A DNA stretch of 64,000 nt from Geminicoccaceae bacterium. Lineage in GTDB: Bacteria > Pseudomonadota > Alphaproteobacteria > Geminicoccales > Geminicoccaceae. Below the pieces are notes generated by a model. The model ran no database searches, was not told where the DNA came from, and worked only from the letters and a program-made list of their open reading frames with translations. Positions within the stretch are counted from its first letter, which is position 1; each line of letters begins with the position of its first letter. Below are positions 26,999-35,674 of this stretch, piece after piece. The position numbers and the translations under genes are program-made. The stretch is from NCBI GenBank assembly GCA_028285265.1, contig JANQPX010000030.1, forward strand, positions 434,001 through 498,000. Reading direction: 5' to 3'.

Positions 26999-27085
26999 GC
27001 GGGAGATCATCTGCATCTTTGACAAGGCGTTCAATGAAGAACGCCACGTCACCTGGCCGTGTTCGCATGTTTCATTCGAAGAACC

Positions 27086-30000
27086 TCACCGTGAAGCGGA
27101 CGTGGCCCTGCGAAATCGCTCAATTTCTGCGAGTTGCTCGCCAGTTGCTGCTAGTAAGGATCGGATGTCGCCATTTTGCACGCTGGTTTGGGTGGCGACA
27201 TCAAAGGCGGTCGCAAATGGCCCTTCTTGCATCTTAAGTGAAAATCGCTTGCGAAGGGCGCCAAGTCGTTCCTGTTTACCTCCCTTTTGTCGTGCCAAGG
27301 CAAGCCATAGGACCAGCTCTTGTTCGTCTTCAACGAGGGGAGATGACGGTTCGGTATCCTCAAAATAGGCCTCGACAGCAGCGGCAAGCCTTGGCCAACT
27401 CTGTTCTTTCCAATAGATCTCTGCTCTAAGGCGACGCGCCTGCTGGGATCTCAGGTCGCGGATGGTGCGAAGGGCTTCGTCGGGGCGACTTAGCTGTATC
27501 AGGGCCCTAGCGCGCAAAAGTAGTCTTTGCTCTTGTTGTGGCCGGGGGATCTCGATGTTTTGCGGCCTTGTGCCGTTGAGCAAGGCGATCGCGGGAGAGG
27601 CACGGTTCTGCCGCAGCATAAGCGAGGCGACTTTGGTCTCGAGTTCAACCCGTTCGAAGTCATCTGCCGCTGAGGTCATCAGTGGCTGGAGGATACTCAT
27701 TGCTTCGTCCAAAAGGTTCAAGCCCTCCAGATGGCCCGCCAAATGACGATGAAGTTCCCTCGCTTCGGGATCATCTGGGACCAAGTCAGGGAAATCGAGA
27801 TAAATCGCGTACACATCCAGCTGGTCCAAGGCTGGCTCTTTGTCGTTGACGATAGCCTGCGAGAACGTCTCTCGTTGGGCTAAGCTCAAGTTTTCGTTGT
27901 CGGCCGTTTGCGGATAGAGGGTCGTGAGTTTTCGCCAGATTGTCAGTGCTTTGCGGAGAGCATTCGCATCCCGATAACGCCGGGCCAATTTGTCCAGCAT
28001 GGTCTGTTCTTCCGGGTGCCCGCGCCAAAGCGGCATCCGGAGATCAAGTGCGTCCAACGCCGCAATAGTCTCTGTCCCAGATTGTCCAGCCAAAGCCGCC
28101 AGTTCGAAATCGGCAATTGTCCGGACCTTTCGATTGGGACTGCTGGTCAATGCCAATAAGATGGCGCGCGCTTTGTCCAAATCGCCACTTCTTTCAGCAT
28201 TCAGCGCCCTTATTGCATCAAATCTGGCCTGGTCGTAAGCATCGAGATCAAGGGATTTGAGGCGTCTCATGCCGCGTCTGATCATCTTTTCGTCGTTCGT
28301 CTCGATGGCTGTTTCGAGGGCCATAAGGCCAAGGTCAAGCTTCAGCCTTGGTGGGTAGACATCGAGAAGTTCGCTTGTGTTTCGCCACCGACCGGCTGCT
28401 GCCTGCCATCGGCTTTCGGTCGACTCCAACGCTGCGCGCCAAATGTCGATCTCCGAGTCATCATTCAGCCCCGGATCAAGCAGCATATTCGATGCCTTAG
28501 CGCGATGACCAATCAGGAAGGCAGAAACGCCGCTGAGGGCCAGCTTTTGGCGCATAACATTTTCATTAGCGTTGTCGGAAATCGCGTTGAGGACGATTCG
28601 CGCTTCGGTACCGAGGCGCTCCGAGACCAAGAGGCGTGCCAAATTGAGGCGCGCCTGGTCACGGCGTTCTGGGGCGGCCTTGGCAATCGCCTGGCGCCGG
28701 ATTCGGCGATATTCATTGACGAGTTCGCGTTCGACCCCTGCCTTAGCAAGGTTGAAATATGACGAAGGTTGTTGCGTCGATGATGTCGAGTCGTTGGAAC
28801 GCTTCGCCAAACGCGGTCGGGCCTGCTTCGCCTCCTGTTGACGATCGTTCGCTTCTCGATCGCCGTTGGTTTGGTCCTTTTTAGCGACGGCTTTGACGAT
28901 TCTCGGCTCCGATTGATCCTGCATGATCTTCGAGAGTGACAAACCAAGTGGTGTGCCGAAAACCAAGGTTTCACCGTCGATTTTCGTCGTCAGACGGTCA
29001 TTGAGTGGTCTCCAAGCGACGCCCTGAGCTGTTGGCAAGAGTTCAAAATCGACAAATCGCCGCTGAACAGGCTGGCCAACGCCAGGATCGACCATGGGGA
29101 GGATGTCCAGACGATCGCCGACATCTGGATCGGTGAAGGACACAATTTGTTGGCCCGACAGTGGCAGGATCCGAAGCGATGATGATCCGTCGCCATGTTC
29201 GATCTCAAGCGGACGAGGTTGTCCGTTTGATGTCACAGGATCGATCTGCCAGTCACCTTCTGGTGTCTTGCGGACCCGGATATTGACAGGCTCTAGAATG
29301 GGAAAGCGCATGGCAAATCCGTTATCGGCCGGGACAATCGATCCAGGGCCAAACGGGGCAGGCGATTTGGGAAACGATTCGAGAAGGCTGGCATCGGTGA
29401 CATCAAACACAGCCCAGAGATGCCCTGAGCGGACAAAGACGGCTGCGGCGGCCGGCTCACTCCAGTCGATATGCAGGGTTTCAGGCTTTTCGTCGTCACT
29501 GTCGGCGCCGCGATCCGTGATCGCCATACGATTATTGGTGGCAGCAGACCCGTCCTGTACCGTTGGTCGTCGTTTTGGAAGGGGTGGTGCATCCCAAGCT
29601 CTTTCGGCAATAGCCGGGGCGATGGGCGGTCGTTTTGACGGCCGGAAAATATGTTGGCTTGGTCCCGCAGCAGGTTCCACAGGTGACGATAGGTTCCGCA
29701 TGAACTCGATCGTGGTCTGGGTCGCTCCATTTCGCCTGATCGACGATTTGACTTGGGTGTCCAATGTGAACGCTAGAGTCGTGCTTCCACCCTCTGAGGC
29801 GAGGGTCAAGTTATGAAGCCATGGTTTGAGGCTGCGCTTAAGGACGGTGAGATCTTCAGGATCCAACCGTCTCGGGGGAACGATGTTCAATTGCAAAGAA
29901 TTGATGTCTTCAATGGCTTGGACATGGGTAGGCCCTGGCCAGTCAATGGCAAGACGGATGCCCTGGTCGATTGTTGATACGACAACGGTCGACGGCGGTT

Positions 30001-30487
30001 GCGATGACATCGGTGGACGGGAAAAGTTGACCGTGACCCGTCGCTTTCCTTGAACACGAACGTTCGAGACGACACCTGGCTTCAAGGTGAGCTCGAGCAC
30101 GTTCTTATTGAAGGTGGCTCTTTCCGGGTTGATGAAGTTTGAAATTTGCTGAAGTTGTGACCGGATGTCCTCAGCTGGTGGATGGGCAAATTTGAGTGCC
30201 AGGCGGTCGCCAATCGTCTGGTAATGAAACTTTGCCGTCTTGGGCCATTCGATGGTGAGTTGTCCCTCATGCGGACGCTGCCAGGCTTGAAAGACCGGTG
30301 CGATCAAATCGTCTGCCCGGGAAAGATTTTGATCGACAAGCAACGTTGTCAGGACGAGACAGGCAAGGGCGACAACGACCTTCGACAAGACGCCGGGCTC
30401 ACCCGTTCTTGTTTTTGCCTTAGCTCCCAAGGCCGACCTCCGGGCGCTTTTTCCTTTTTGCAAGCTCTGTGGTGACTCGTTGCGCAA
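27086..30487 (-). CDS. Large TPR-rich exported protein of the flagellar cluster
   Basis: The 1133-aa protein has an N-terminal signal segment (LSKVVVALACLVLTTLL) and a ~450-residue beta-rich part with repeated sheet-like segments (VRVQGKRRVTVNFSRPP, TTIEFMRNL), which resembles AMIN-like domains. A Gln/Lys/Ser-rich linker is followed by ~500 residues of helical tetratricopeptide-like repeats (ARLNLARLLVSERLG, ARALIQLSRPDEALRTIRDL). Such genes recur beside MotE in alphaproteobacteria and probably help flagellar motor or periplasmic assembly; I do not know a defined role. The TTG start at 30487 overlaps the preceding gene by 68 bp. A TTG at 30388, just before the signal segment, would avoid the overlap and is a real alternative. 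Confidence 0.8.
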   Translation of the reverse strand: MRNESPQSLQKGKSARRSALGAKAKTRTGEPGVLSKVVVALACLVLTTLLVDQNLSRADDLIAPVFQAWQRPHEGQLTIEWPKTAKFHYQTIGDRLALKFAHPPAEDIRSQLQQISNFINPERATFNKNVLELTLKPGVVSNVRVQGKRRVTVNFSRPPMSSQPPSTVVVSTIDQGIRLAIDWPGPTHVQAIEDINSLQLNIVPPRRLDPEDLTVLKRSLKPWLHNLTLASEGGSTTLAFTLDTQVKSSIRRNGATQTTIEFMRNLSSPVEPAAGPSQHIFRPSKRPPIAPAIAERAWDAPPLPKRRPTVQDGSAATNNRMAITDRGADSDDEKPETLHIDWSEPAAAAVFVRSGHLWAVFDVTDASLLESFPKSPAPFGPGSIVPADNGFAMRFPILEPVNIRVRKTPEGDWQIDPVTSNGQPRPLEIEHGDGSSSLRILPLSGQQIVSFTDPDVGDRLDILPMVDPGVGQPVQRRFVDFELLPTAQGVAWRPLNDRLTTKIDGETLVFGTPLGLSLSKIMQDQSEPRIVKAVAKKDQTNGDREANDRQQEAKQARPRLAKRSNDSTSSTQQPSSYFNLAKAGVERELVNEYRRIRRQAIAKAAPERRDQARLNLARLLVSERLGTEARIVLNAISDNANENVMRQKLALSGVSAFLIGHRAKASNMLLDPGLNDDSEIDIWRAALESTESRWQAAAGRWRNTSELLDVYPPRLKLDLGLMALETAIETNDEKMIRRGMRRLKSLDLDAYDQARFDAIRALNAERSGDLDKARAILLALTSSPNRKVRTIADFELAALAGQSGTETIAALDALDLRMPLWRGHPEEQTMLDKLARRYRDANALRKALTIWRKLTTLYPQTADNENLSLAQRETFSQAIVNDKEPALDQLDVYAIYLDFPDLVPDDPEARELHRHLAGHLEGLNLLDEAMSILQPLMTSAADDFERVELETKVASLMLRQNRASPAIALLNGTRPQNIEIPRPQQEQRLLLRARALIQLSRPDEALRTIRDLRSQQARRLRAEIYWKEQSWPRLAAAVEAYFEDTEPSSPLVEDEQELVLWLALARQKGGKQERLGALRKRFSLKMQEGPFATAFDVATQTSVQNGDIRSLLAATGEQLAEIERFRRATSASR

Positions 30488-31178
30488 TGGCTGGATTCAT
30501 CTTGCCGAGCACGACTGCTGATTTGGCTTCTTTCATGCGCTCGACCACGTTGAGCAAGACGGGCATGTCAAGGCGATTGAATATCTCGGCGGCCGCCTTG
30601 GGTTTCATCGTTTCGTAGATTTTGACCAGGCGTAGCAGCTTGAGCTCTTCTTCCTCATCCAGGCCAGCCATTAGGGTTTCGAGTTCAGCTTTGAGGGCAG
30701 CAAGGCGTTGGATCTGTTGATCCAACTTGTCTTCCGTCCTGCCATTGACTTCGGCCCGCATGTCCAACAGCCTTTCACGTTCGTCAAGCTCTGCACTTCG
30801 CTCGGCCAGGCGTTGCAGAGCTTCGATCTGTCCCGATGTGAGGCTCTTTGGGTCGATGGTTTTTGTCGGCGTGTTGTCGGCGTCGATTTGTCCCGATTCG
30901 GGCTCATCGTCAGCAGGGCCCGCAGCGGGCTCTGGCGTGACGGTCGGCCAGGGAACGAACTTGCTGTCGTCCAATGTGGTGGGCGGGGGAGGTGGATCAG
31001 TTGGTGCCTGTAATACTGACATGCCCATCAAAGCAGGATCAGACGGCTCGGTCATATCCAGAGCAATCATCGTGATCTTCAAGACGGTTAAGCAAGCGGC
31101 AAGGATCAAGGCTCCGCCGAAGGTTAGAAAACGACGCCTTGATGTGCTGACATGGTGCGCCGCGGCGAATTCGGTCAT
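30420..31178 (-). CDS. MotE-family flagellar protein
   Basis: The 252-aa protein has one N-terminal membrane helix (FLTFGGALILAACLTVLKI), a Pro/Asp/Glu-rich periplasmic stretch, a long coiled coil at about residues 115-180 (LQRLAERSAELDERERLL), and a C-terminal MgtE-N-like helical region (KIYETMKPKAAAEIFNRLD ... GKMNPAIAQRVTTEL). This layout matches MotE, the chaperone that stabilises MotC and flagellar motor function in rhizobia. Its start overlaps the DUF6468 gene stop by four bases (ATGA). Confidence 0.85.
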   Translation of the reverse strand: MTEFAAAHHVSTSRRRFLTFGGALILAACLTVLKITMIALDMTEPSDPALMGMSVLQAPTDPPPPPTTLDDSKFVPWPTVTPEPAAGPADDEPESGQIDADNTPTKTIDPKSLTSGQIEALQRLAERSAELDERERLLDMRAEVNGRTEDKLDQQIQRLAALKAELETLMAGLDEEEELKLLRLVKIYETMKPKAAAEIFNRLDMPVLLNVVERMKEAKSAVVLGKMNPAIAQRVTTELAKRKKRPEVGLGS

Positions 31179-31624
31179 CTCAGGCTATTGAGCCTTTGCT
31201 CCAGATCCGGTGCGCGCCTGCGGAGCTCGCTCTTGCCGGAGCCGACATGATCCGGTTTCGTCGCGTCGGTCGCCGTTGGCGCCTTGTCATTCTTGCGTTC
31301 GGCGGACCGAGCATCGCTGATGCTTAGATTGAGCTTTTCCGCCATCTGGTCGGCTCGTTTGGTCATGAAGTCGAGTTCGTCCAGGAGCCGCTGCGTCGTC
31401 TTGGTTTCTTCGGTGAGCTTGCCACCGACATCTTCGGCCATTTTGCGCATGCCGCCGAGCGTGCTTTCAGCGCGTGTTGTCGCCTTGTCCAGGGATTGGA
31501 TCAACGGTTGAAATTCAGTTCCATCAACCCGAAAGATCTTCAGCGCACCATGCAAACGAAGGCCAGCGCCAAGTGAGATCAGCAGCAGGACAATGATCAG
31601 AATATCCAAAGTCAGCGCGAGCAT
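31175..31624 (-). CDS. DUF6468-type flagellar-cluster protein
   Basis: The 149-aa protein has one N-terminal membrane helix (LTLDILIIVLLLISLGAGL), a central coiled-coil region (EETKTTQRLLDELDFMTK), and a charged C-terminus. Its size, single helix and position between fliL and MotE match the DUF6468 family found in alphaproteobacterial flagellar operons. The function is unknown. It is coupled to the MotE gene by an ATGA overlap. Confidence 0.75.
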   Translation of the reverse strand: MLALTLDILIIVLLLISLGAGLRLHGALKIFRVDGTEFQPLIQSLDKATTRAESTLGGMRKMAEDVGGKLTEETKTTQRLLDELDFMTKRADQMAEKLNLSISDARSAERKNDKAPTATDATKPDHVGSGKSELRRRAPDLEQRLNSLR

Positions 31625-31688
31625 GGCGTTCGGTCCGTCATTGATAGGAGGCTTGAGCTACGACAAAGGCTGCTAAGGCGTTTCTCGC

Positions 31689-32162
31689 TTATTGAACCAG
31701 CATCTCCTTCACCAGAACGTCCCGGACCTTGGCGGGTTGGATCGTGTCGTTAATCCGCACGAGGAGATCCTCCTTGATACGATAAACGCCATCTGGACCG
31801 GCAAGCTCTTCAGGTGACACGGATCGGAAGTAAAGATGTAGGTTGTCTAGAATACGTGGTGTCATCTGGCGAACCACTTCCGCCATTTCTTCGCTATTGA
31901 CTTCAAGGGCCGTGACGACCTTGAGAAAGCGAAGCCGTCGGCCGGTGACATTCAAGTTTAGCAGAAGGTCCGGCAGGTCAACGAAGACAATGTCCTCGGG
32001 CATGACCGGCGGTTCCATTTCTTCTGGCTCTGGTTCGACCTCTTCCGCCTGCGCCTCGCCGCTCGTTTCCTCAGAATCAGAAAAGACGCCCATGAAGTAG
32101 GCGCCGGCGCCACCACCCAACAGAAGGAACACGGGCACGACAATCATGATGATCAGCTTCAT
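31689..32162 (-). CDS. fliL: Flagellar basal body-associated protein FliL
   Basis: Single-pass membrane protein that surrounds the stator and affects motor torque. The 157-aa protein has an N-terminal helix (IIMIVVPVFLLLGGGAGAYFMG), an acidic Glu/Pro linker (residues ~33-55), and the FliL core FVDLPDLLLNLNVTGRRLRFLKV followed by a C-terminal helical part. In many relatives fliM follows fliL; here it is followed by the DUF6468 gene after a 64-bp gap. It faces flgF across 316 bp. Confidence 0.93.
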   Translation of the reverse strand: MKLIIMIVVPVFLLLGGGAGAYFMGVFSDSEETSGEAQAEEVEPEPEEMEPPVMPEDIVFVDLPDLLLNLNVTGRRLRFLKVVTALEVNSEEMAEVVRQMTPRILDNLHLYFRSVSPEELAGPDGVYRIKEDLLVRINDTIQPAKVRDVLVKEMLVQ

Positions 32163-32478
32163 GCGATCCTGCCTTTTCCCAAGTCAACTTCAGACCGTTG
32201 TGTCGCTGGCATGTCTCCCGGTCAGGGCAGGGGCTTGAGAGCTCCTGATCGACGATCTGCCGCCGCAAGCTTAGAAGCCATGCCAATGTCGATATCGGTC
32301 ACTCTAGGCGCGCAAGGTTAACAGACAGTTTACGCCGGCACATTTAGCCTACCTTTCGGCAATTTTTGCCCGGTAAAAGTTGCCGATCGTTTCCTCAGGG
32401 GCCTCGAAAGCCTTGGAAACTCAGTACCGACGGCGGTGGCACAAAAGGTGCAACAGTTTGGCCGACGGAGTGGAATTC
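32163..32478. other. 316-bp divergent flagellar promoter region
   Basis: Holds the promoters of fliL (leftward) and flgFGAH (rightward). A sigma-54-type site is seen for flgF at 32437-32452. I checked the opposite strand for the same motif for fliL: one near-match around 32265 has the two halves one base too far apart, so I do not claim it. The stretch has no gene; the open frame that extends upstream of flgF into it is not used. Confidence 0.5.
32437..32452 (+). promoter_or_regulatory. Sigma-54 promoter for flgFGAH
   Basis: TGGCAC, five bases, then GTGCA: the GG and GC are spaced exactly as in the sigma-54 consensus TGGCAC-N5-TTGC, with one mismatch (G for the first T of the -12 element). 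Transcription would start near 32463, 16 bases before the flgF ATG. Late flagellar genes of many alphaproteobacteria use sigma-54, which supports the call. Confidence 0.7.
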
Positions 32479-33201
32479 ATGGAAACGACAACCCCCATTG
32501 CTTTATCCCGGCAGATCGTCCTTAGGCGGCAGATGGACATCATCGCCAACAATATCGCCAACATGACGGCGACTGGATTCCGCGCAGAATCTCTCCTCGC
32601 GGAGGAGGTTCCTGTCGATGTCGGCCCGCGTCAGACGGTGCGCTATGTGCAAGATGTGGCGTTGGTTCGGGATCTTACGCCTGGCGCCATGATACCGACG
32701 AACAATCCACTGGATGTTGCCATCGAAGGCGAGGGCTATTTTGTGATCGCGACCGAAGAGGGGGAGCGCTACACGCGCAACGGGCAATTTCGCCTCAACG
32801 AGCTTGGCGAACTGGTAACGGCTGACGGCGATGGTGTCCTCAATGACGGTGGTGGCGCCATTGTGTTGCCGCCCGGCAGCCCGTCTGTCACGATCGCGCC
32901 GGACGGCACGGTGTCCGTACCGGATGGATTGCTTGGGCGTCTTGGCGTCGTGATTTTCGATGATTTTCAGAACATGGAAAAGGCCGGGCACGGTCTCTAC
33001 CGGACCGATCAGGCACCGTTGCCTCGAGCCGAAGTCAATGTCGTTCAAGGCATGATCGAGGGTTCTAATGTTCGGCCAGTGTTGGAGATGACCGAGATGA
33101 TGACCACGCTTCGCGCCTATCAAGGCACGCAGAAGATCATCGATGCACATCACGAGCTCGAGCGACGTATGGTCGAGCGTATGCTTGAAGTCGGGGCATG
33201 A
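32479..33201 (+). CDS. flgF: Flagellar basal-body rod protein FlgF
   Basis: Proximal rod component of the flagellar drive shaft. The 240-aa protein has the conserved N-terminal rod motif MDIIANNIANMTATGF, the LDVAIEGEGYFVIAT strand near residue 77, and the C-terminal heptad helix LEMTEMMTTLRAYQGTQKI. I chose the ATG at 32479 because it follows a GGAG ribosome site and matches family length; the frame opens 99 bases earlier. It heads the flgF-flgG-flgA-flgH run, with flgG 31 bp downstream. Confidence 0.95.
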   Translation: METTTPIALSRQIVLRRQMDIIANNIANMTATGFRAESLLAEEVPVDVGPRQTVRYVQDVALVRDLTPGAMIPTNNPLDVAIEGEGYFVIATEEGERYTRNGQFRLNELGELVTADGDGVLNDGGGAIVLPPGSPSVTIAPDGTVSVPDGLLGRLGVVIFDDFQNMEKAGHGLYRTDQAPLPRAEVNVVQGMIEGSNVRPVLEMTEMMTTLRAYQGTQKIIDAHHELERRMVERMLEVGA

Positions 33202-33232
33202 CCATGACGCCTGGAGAGCAGGGGGATAAGCG

Positions 33233-34018
33233 ATGAAATCACTCAGTATTGCCGCGACCGGCATGATGGCGCAGCAGCTTCATGTCGAGGTGATCTCTAA
33301 TAATATCGCTAACATGACGACCTCTGGTTACAAGCGCCGTCGGCCAGAATTCCACGACCTGCTGTACCAGAATCAGCGCCGTATTGGCGCCCAGTCTTCT
33401 GACGTTGGCACCGTGGTGCCCGCTGGAGTCCAAGTCGGTCTGGGTGTCAAGCCGGCATCGATCTATCGGGTTCATTCCCAGGGCAATATGGAACAAACAG
33501 AAAATCAGCTCGACGTCGCCATTCAAGGGGAAGGCTACTTCGTCGTTGAACTGCCCACCGGCGAATTTGCTTACACGCGAGACGGGAGTTTTCAGCTCAG
33601 TCCTGATGGTCTCCTGGTCAATGCTGATGGCTTCGCGGTCAGCCCCGGTATTACCGTGCCGCTCGACGCTATCCAAGTTTCCATTGGTGCCAACGGCACT
33701 GTTGAGGCGGTGATTCAGGGGCAGGTCGCCCCCGTCGATCTCGGTCAGTTGGAACTTGCAAGCTTTGTCAATGACGCTGGCCTTGAGGCCATCGGCAACA
33801 ACTTTCTGAAGGAGACCACGGCGTCCGGTCCTGCGACGGTCGGCGTGGCTGGTGAAGCCGGATATGGCGAGTTGCTGCAAGGCTTTCTTGAAAGCTCGAA
33901 CGTCAATCCGGTCTCCGAGATCACCGCTCTGATCACGGCGCAGCGCGCCTATGATCTGAACTCCAAGGTGATCACGGCCAGCGATGAAATGATGTCAACA
34001 GTCAGCCAGCTGAGGTGA
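33233..34018 (+). CDS. flgG: Flagellar distal rod protein FlgG
   Basis: Distal rod subunit. The 261-aa protein has the N-terminal motif VEVISNNIANMTTSGYKRRRP, GEGYFVVELP near residue 98, the central FlgG-type domain, and the C-terminal VNPVSEITALITAQRAYDLNSK helix that seats it in the rod. Length fits the family (~260). A strong AGGGGGATAAGCG ribosome site precedes the ATG. Confidence 0.97.
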   Translation: MKSLSIAATGMMAQQLHVEVISNNIANMTTSGYKRRRPEFHDLLYQNQRRIGAQSSDVGTVVPAGVQVGLGVKPASIYRVHSQGNMEQTENQLDVAIQGEGYFVVELPTGEFAYTRDGSFQLSPDGLLVNADGFAVSPGITVPLDAIQVSIGANGTVEAVIQGQVAPVDLGQLELASFVNDAGLEAIGNNFLKETTASGPATVGVAGEAGYGELLQGFLESSNVNPVSEITALITAQRAYDLNSKVITASDEMMSTVSQLR

Positions 34019-34022
34019 TGAC

Positions 34023-34763
34023 ATGATCCGCACTCTTGCTTCTGCCTTCTTTGCCGCTCTTTTCTTTGTCACGCCGGCAGGCGCCACCGAGCTACCAGGC
34101 GATGTGCCTTTGACGTCGGCCTTCGCCGAGAAGCTGATTACCGACGAGCTCGCATCGGCCATCGGGCAAGATGGCTACAAAATCAAAATCAACAAGCCAC
34201 GCCTGCCGCTTGGCAATCAGGAGGCGAGAGCCACCAAGATCGTGGTCGATGGTCTTCACCATGATCCCGTAAGTGGCCGTTTCAGCGCGGTCTTGGTTGG
34301 AACGATCGGTGATGAGCCGCGGTTTGAGCTGCGGATGCAGGGGCAGGTTCAGCCATTGGTTGCTGTGCCGGTGCTTGCCCGCGCCTTGGCGAACGGTGAT
34401 CTCATCTCGGCCGCCGATCTCGATTGGAAAATGGTCGCGCCCGAAGTGCTCTCGAATGTCACGCTCACAGACGAACGTCAATTGATCGGAACCGAGGCGC
34501 GACGTCGTTTGACGCCTGGCCGGGCACTGACAAATCGTGATGTTGGCCCCCCGAGGCTTGTTCAGCGTGGGCGACCGGTTCGAATCGTTTACGCCGATCA
34601 GGGTCTTACGCTTACCGCCATCGGAACGGCGCGAGACGATGGCTCGTACGGCGAACCTGTCCGTGTCATCAATCCCGACAGCCGAATCGAAATTCAAGGG
34701 GTCACTACAGGCCATCAGGAAGTGACCGTCGGCGGCTTAACCATTCCCGGCGCCGGGTTCTGA
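34023..34763 (+). CDS. flgA: Flagellar P-ring assembly chaperone FlgA
   Basis: Periplasmic chaperone for the P ring. The 246-aa protein has a signal peptide (LASAFFAALFFVTPAGA) and two parts, the second being the SAF-type domain with LARALANGDLISAADLDWK and the terminal LRVINPDSRIEIQG-like strand (VRVINPDSRIEIQG). It begins four bases after the flgG stop and is co-transcribed with it. Confidence 0.92.
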   Translation: MIRTLASAFFAALFFVTPAGATELPGDVPLTSAFAEKLITDELASAIGQDGYKIKINKPRLPLGNQEARATKIVVDGLHHDPVSGRFSAVLVGTIGDEPRFELRMQGQVQPLVAVPVLARALANGDLISAADLDWKMVAPEVLSNVTLTDERQLIGTEARRRLTPGRALTNRDVGPPRLVQRGRPVRIVYADQGLTLTAIGTARDDGSYGEPVRVINPDSRIEIQGVTTGHQEVTVGGLTIPGAGF

Positions 34764-34881
34764 GGGCTGTGGCCAACAACCCAGGGACATGTTCGGCCAA
34801 GGAGGCTTTCGGTCTATTGCCCCAGGTGTGTTGGCCTCGTTCGTCTCTTCTTTCATTGATGCTTCAAGCGGTTGATTCCCG

Positions 34882-35628
34882 ATGAGCACTCTTGCACGTC
34901 TATGGCTTTTCCTTTGCGTTGCATCGATTCTTGGCGGCTGCAATGCGCTTGACCGGCTCTCCAACATTGGCGCGGAGCCAGGTCTCTCTCCCGTTGGCAG
35001 ATCGATGGAGCAGGCGAGTCGCCAACCCGTGACCATGCCGATGCCGGCGGTGGCGGCTGAAGTCTATCAAGCGAACTCGCTTTGGCGTCAGGGGGCCCGC
35101 GCTTTCTTCAGAGATCAGCGCGCGCGCAATATCGGCGATGTGCTCACTGTTAATGTGGTCATCGCCGATGAAGCCAGTCTGGAAAATGAGAGCTCGCGAT
35201 CCCGTTCCAATACCGAGGATTTGGGCATTGACAGCATTCTCGGCTTAGGCGGCAAGCTCCAATCGATCCTGCCTGGCGATCAGAACCTCCAAAATCTAGT
35301 CGATATCGACAGCCGCGTGTCGAATCTCGGCACGGGGGCGGTTTCGCGCACTGAGGACATCAAGCTTAATGTTGCAGCGGTGGTCGTCCAGCGCCTGCCC
35401 AATGGCAATCTGGTCATTCATGGTCGCCAGGAGGTGCGCGTCAACTATGAGGTTCGCGAACTCTATGTCGCTGGGGTGGTGAGGCCGGAAGACATCACGC
35501 CGGGGAACACCATTTCTCATGATCAGATCGCTGAACTTAGGGTCGCCTACGGTGGCCGCGGACAGCTCAGCGACGTGCAACAGCCTCGTTACGGCTCTCA
35601 AGTGCTCGACGTTATCCTACCCTTCTGA
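34882..35628 (+). CDS. flgH: Flagellar L-ring lipoprotein FlgH
   Basis: Outer-membrane L-ring subunit. The 248-aa protein has a lipoprotein signal ending at Cys20 (ILGGC), the SLWRQGARAFFRDQRARNIGDVLTV core, and the C-terminal NLVIHGRQEVRVNYEVRELYVAGVVRPEDI strand pair. Beyond it flgI, its usual partner, is absent: the next gene is on the opposite strand. It is the last flagellar gene in the window. Confidence 0.96.
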   Translation: MSTLARLWLFLCVASILGGCNALDRLSNIGAEPGLSPVGRSMEQASRQPVTMPMPAVAAEVYQANSLWRQGARAFFRDQRARNIGDVLTVNVVIADEASLENESSRSRSNTEDLGIDSILGLGGKLQSILPGDQNLQNLVDIDSRVSNLGTGAVSRTEDIKLNVAAVVVQRLPNGNLVIHGRQEVRVNYEVRELYVAGVVRPEDITPGNTISHDQIAELRVAYGGRGQLSDVQQPRYGSQVLDVILPF

Positions 35629-35645
35629 CTCGTGCGAGCATGGGG

Positions 35646-35663
35646 CATGCGATGGATCGCATG
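35646..35663. terminator. Bidirectional hairpin after flgH
   Basis: CATGCGAT at 35646-35653 pairs with ATCGCATG at 35656-35663 around two to four unpaired bases, between the convergent flgH and the dioxygenase gene. No T run follows, so efficiency is doubtful. Confidence 0.35.
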
Positions 35664-35674
35664 ACAGCGAAGGC

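Noticed and set aside
29094..29816. 240-codon plus-strand frame inside the TPR gene
   Set aside because: Shadow of the large TPR gene; low-complexity Ser/Arg content and no homology I can see.
32264..32283. Sigma-54-like site for fliL on the minus strand
   Set aside because: The two conserved dinucleotides are one base too far apart and other positions mismatch.
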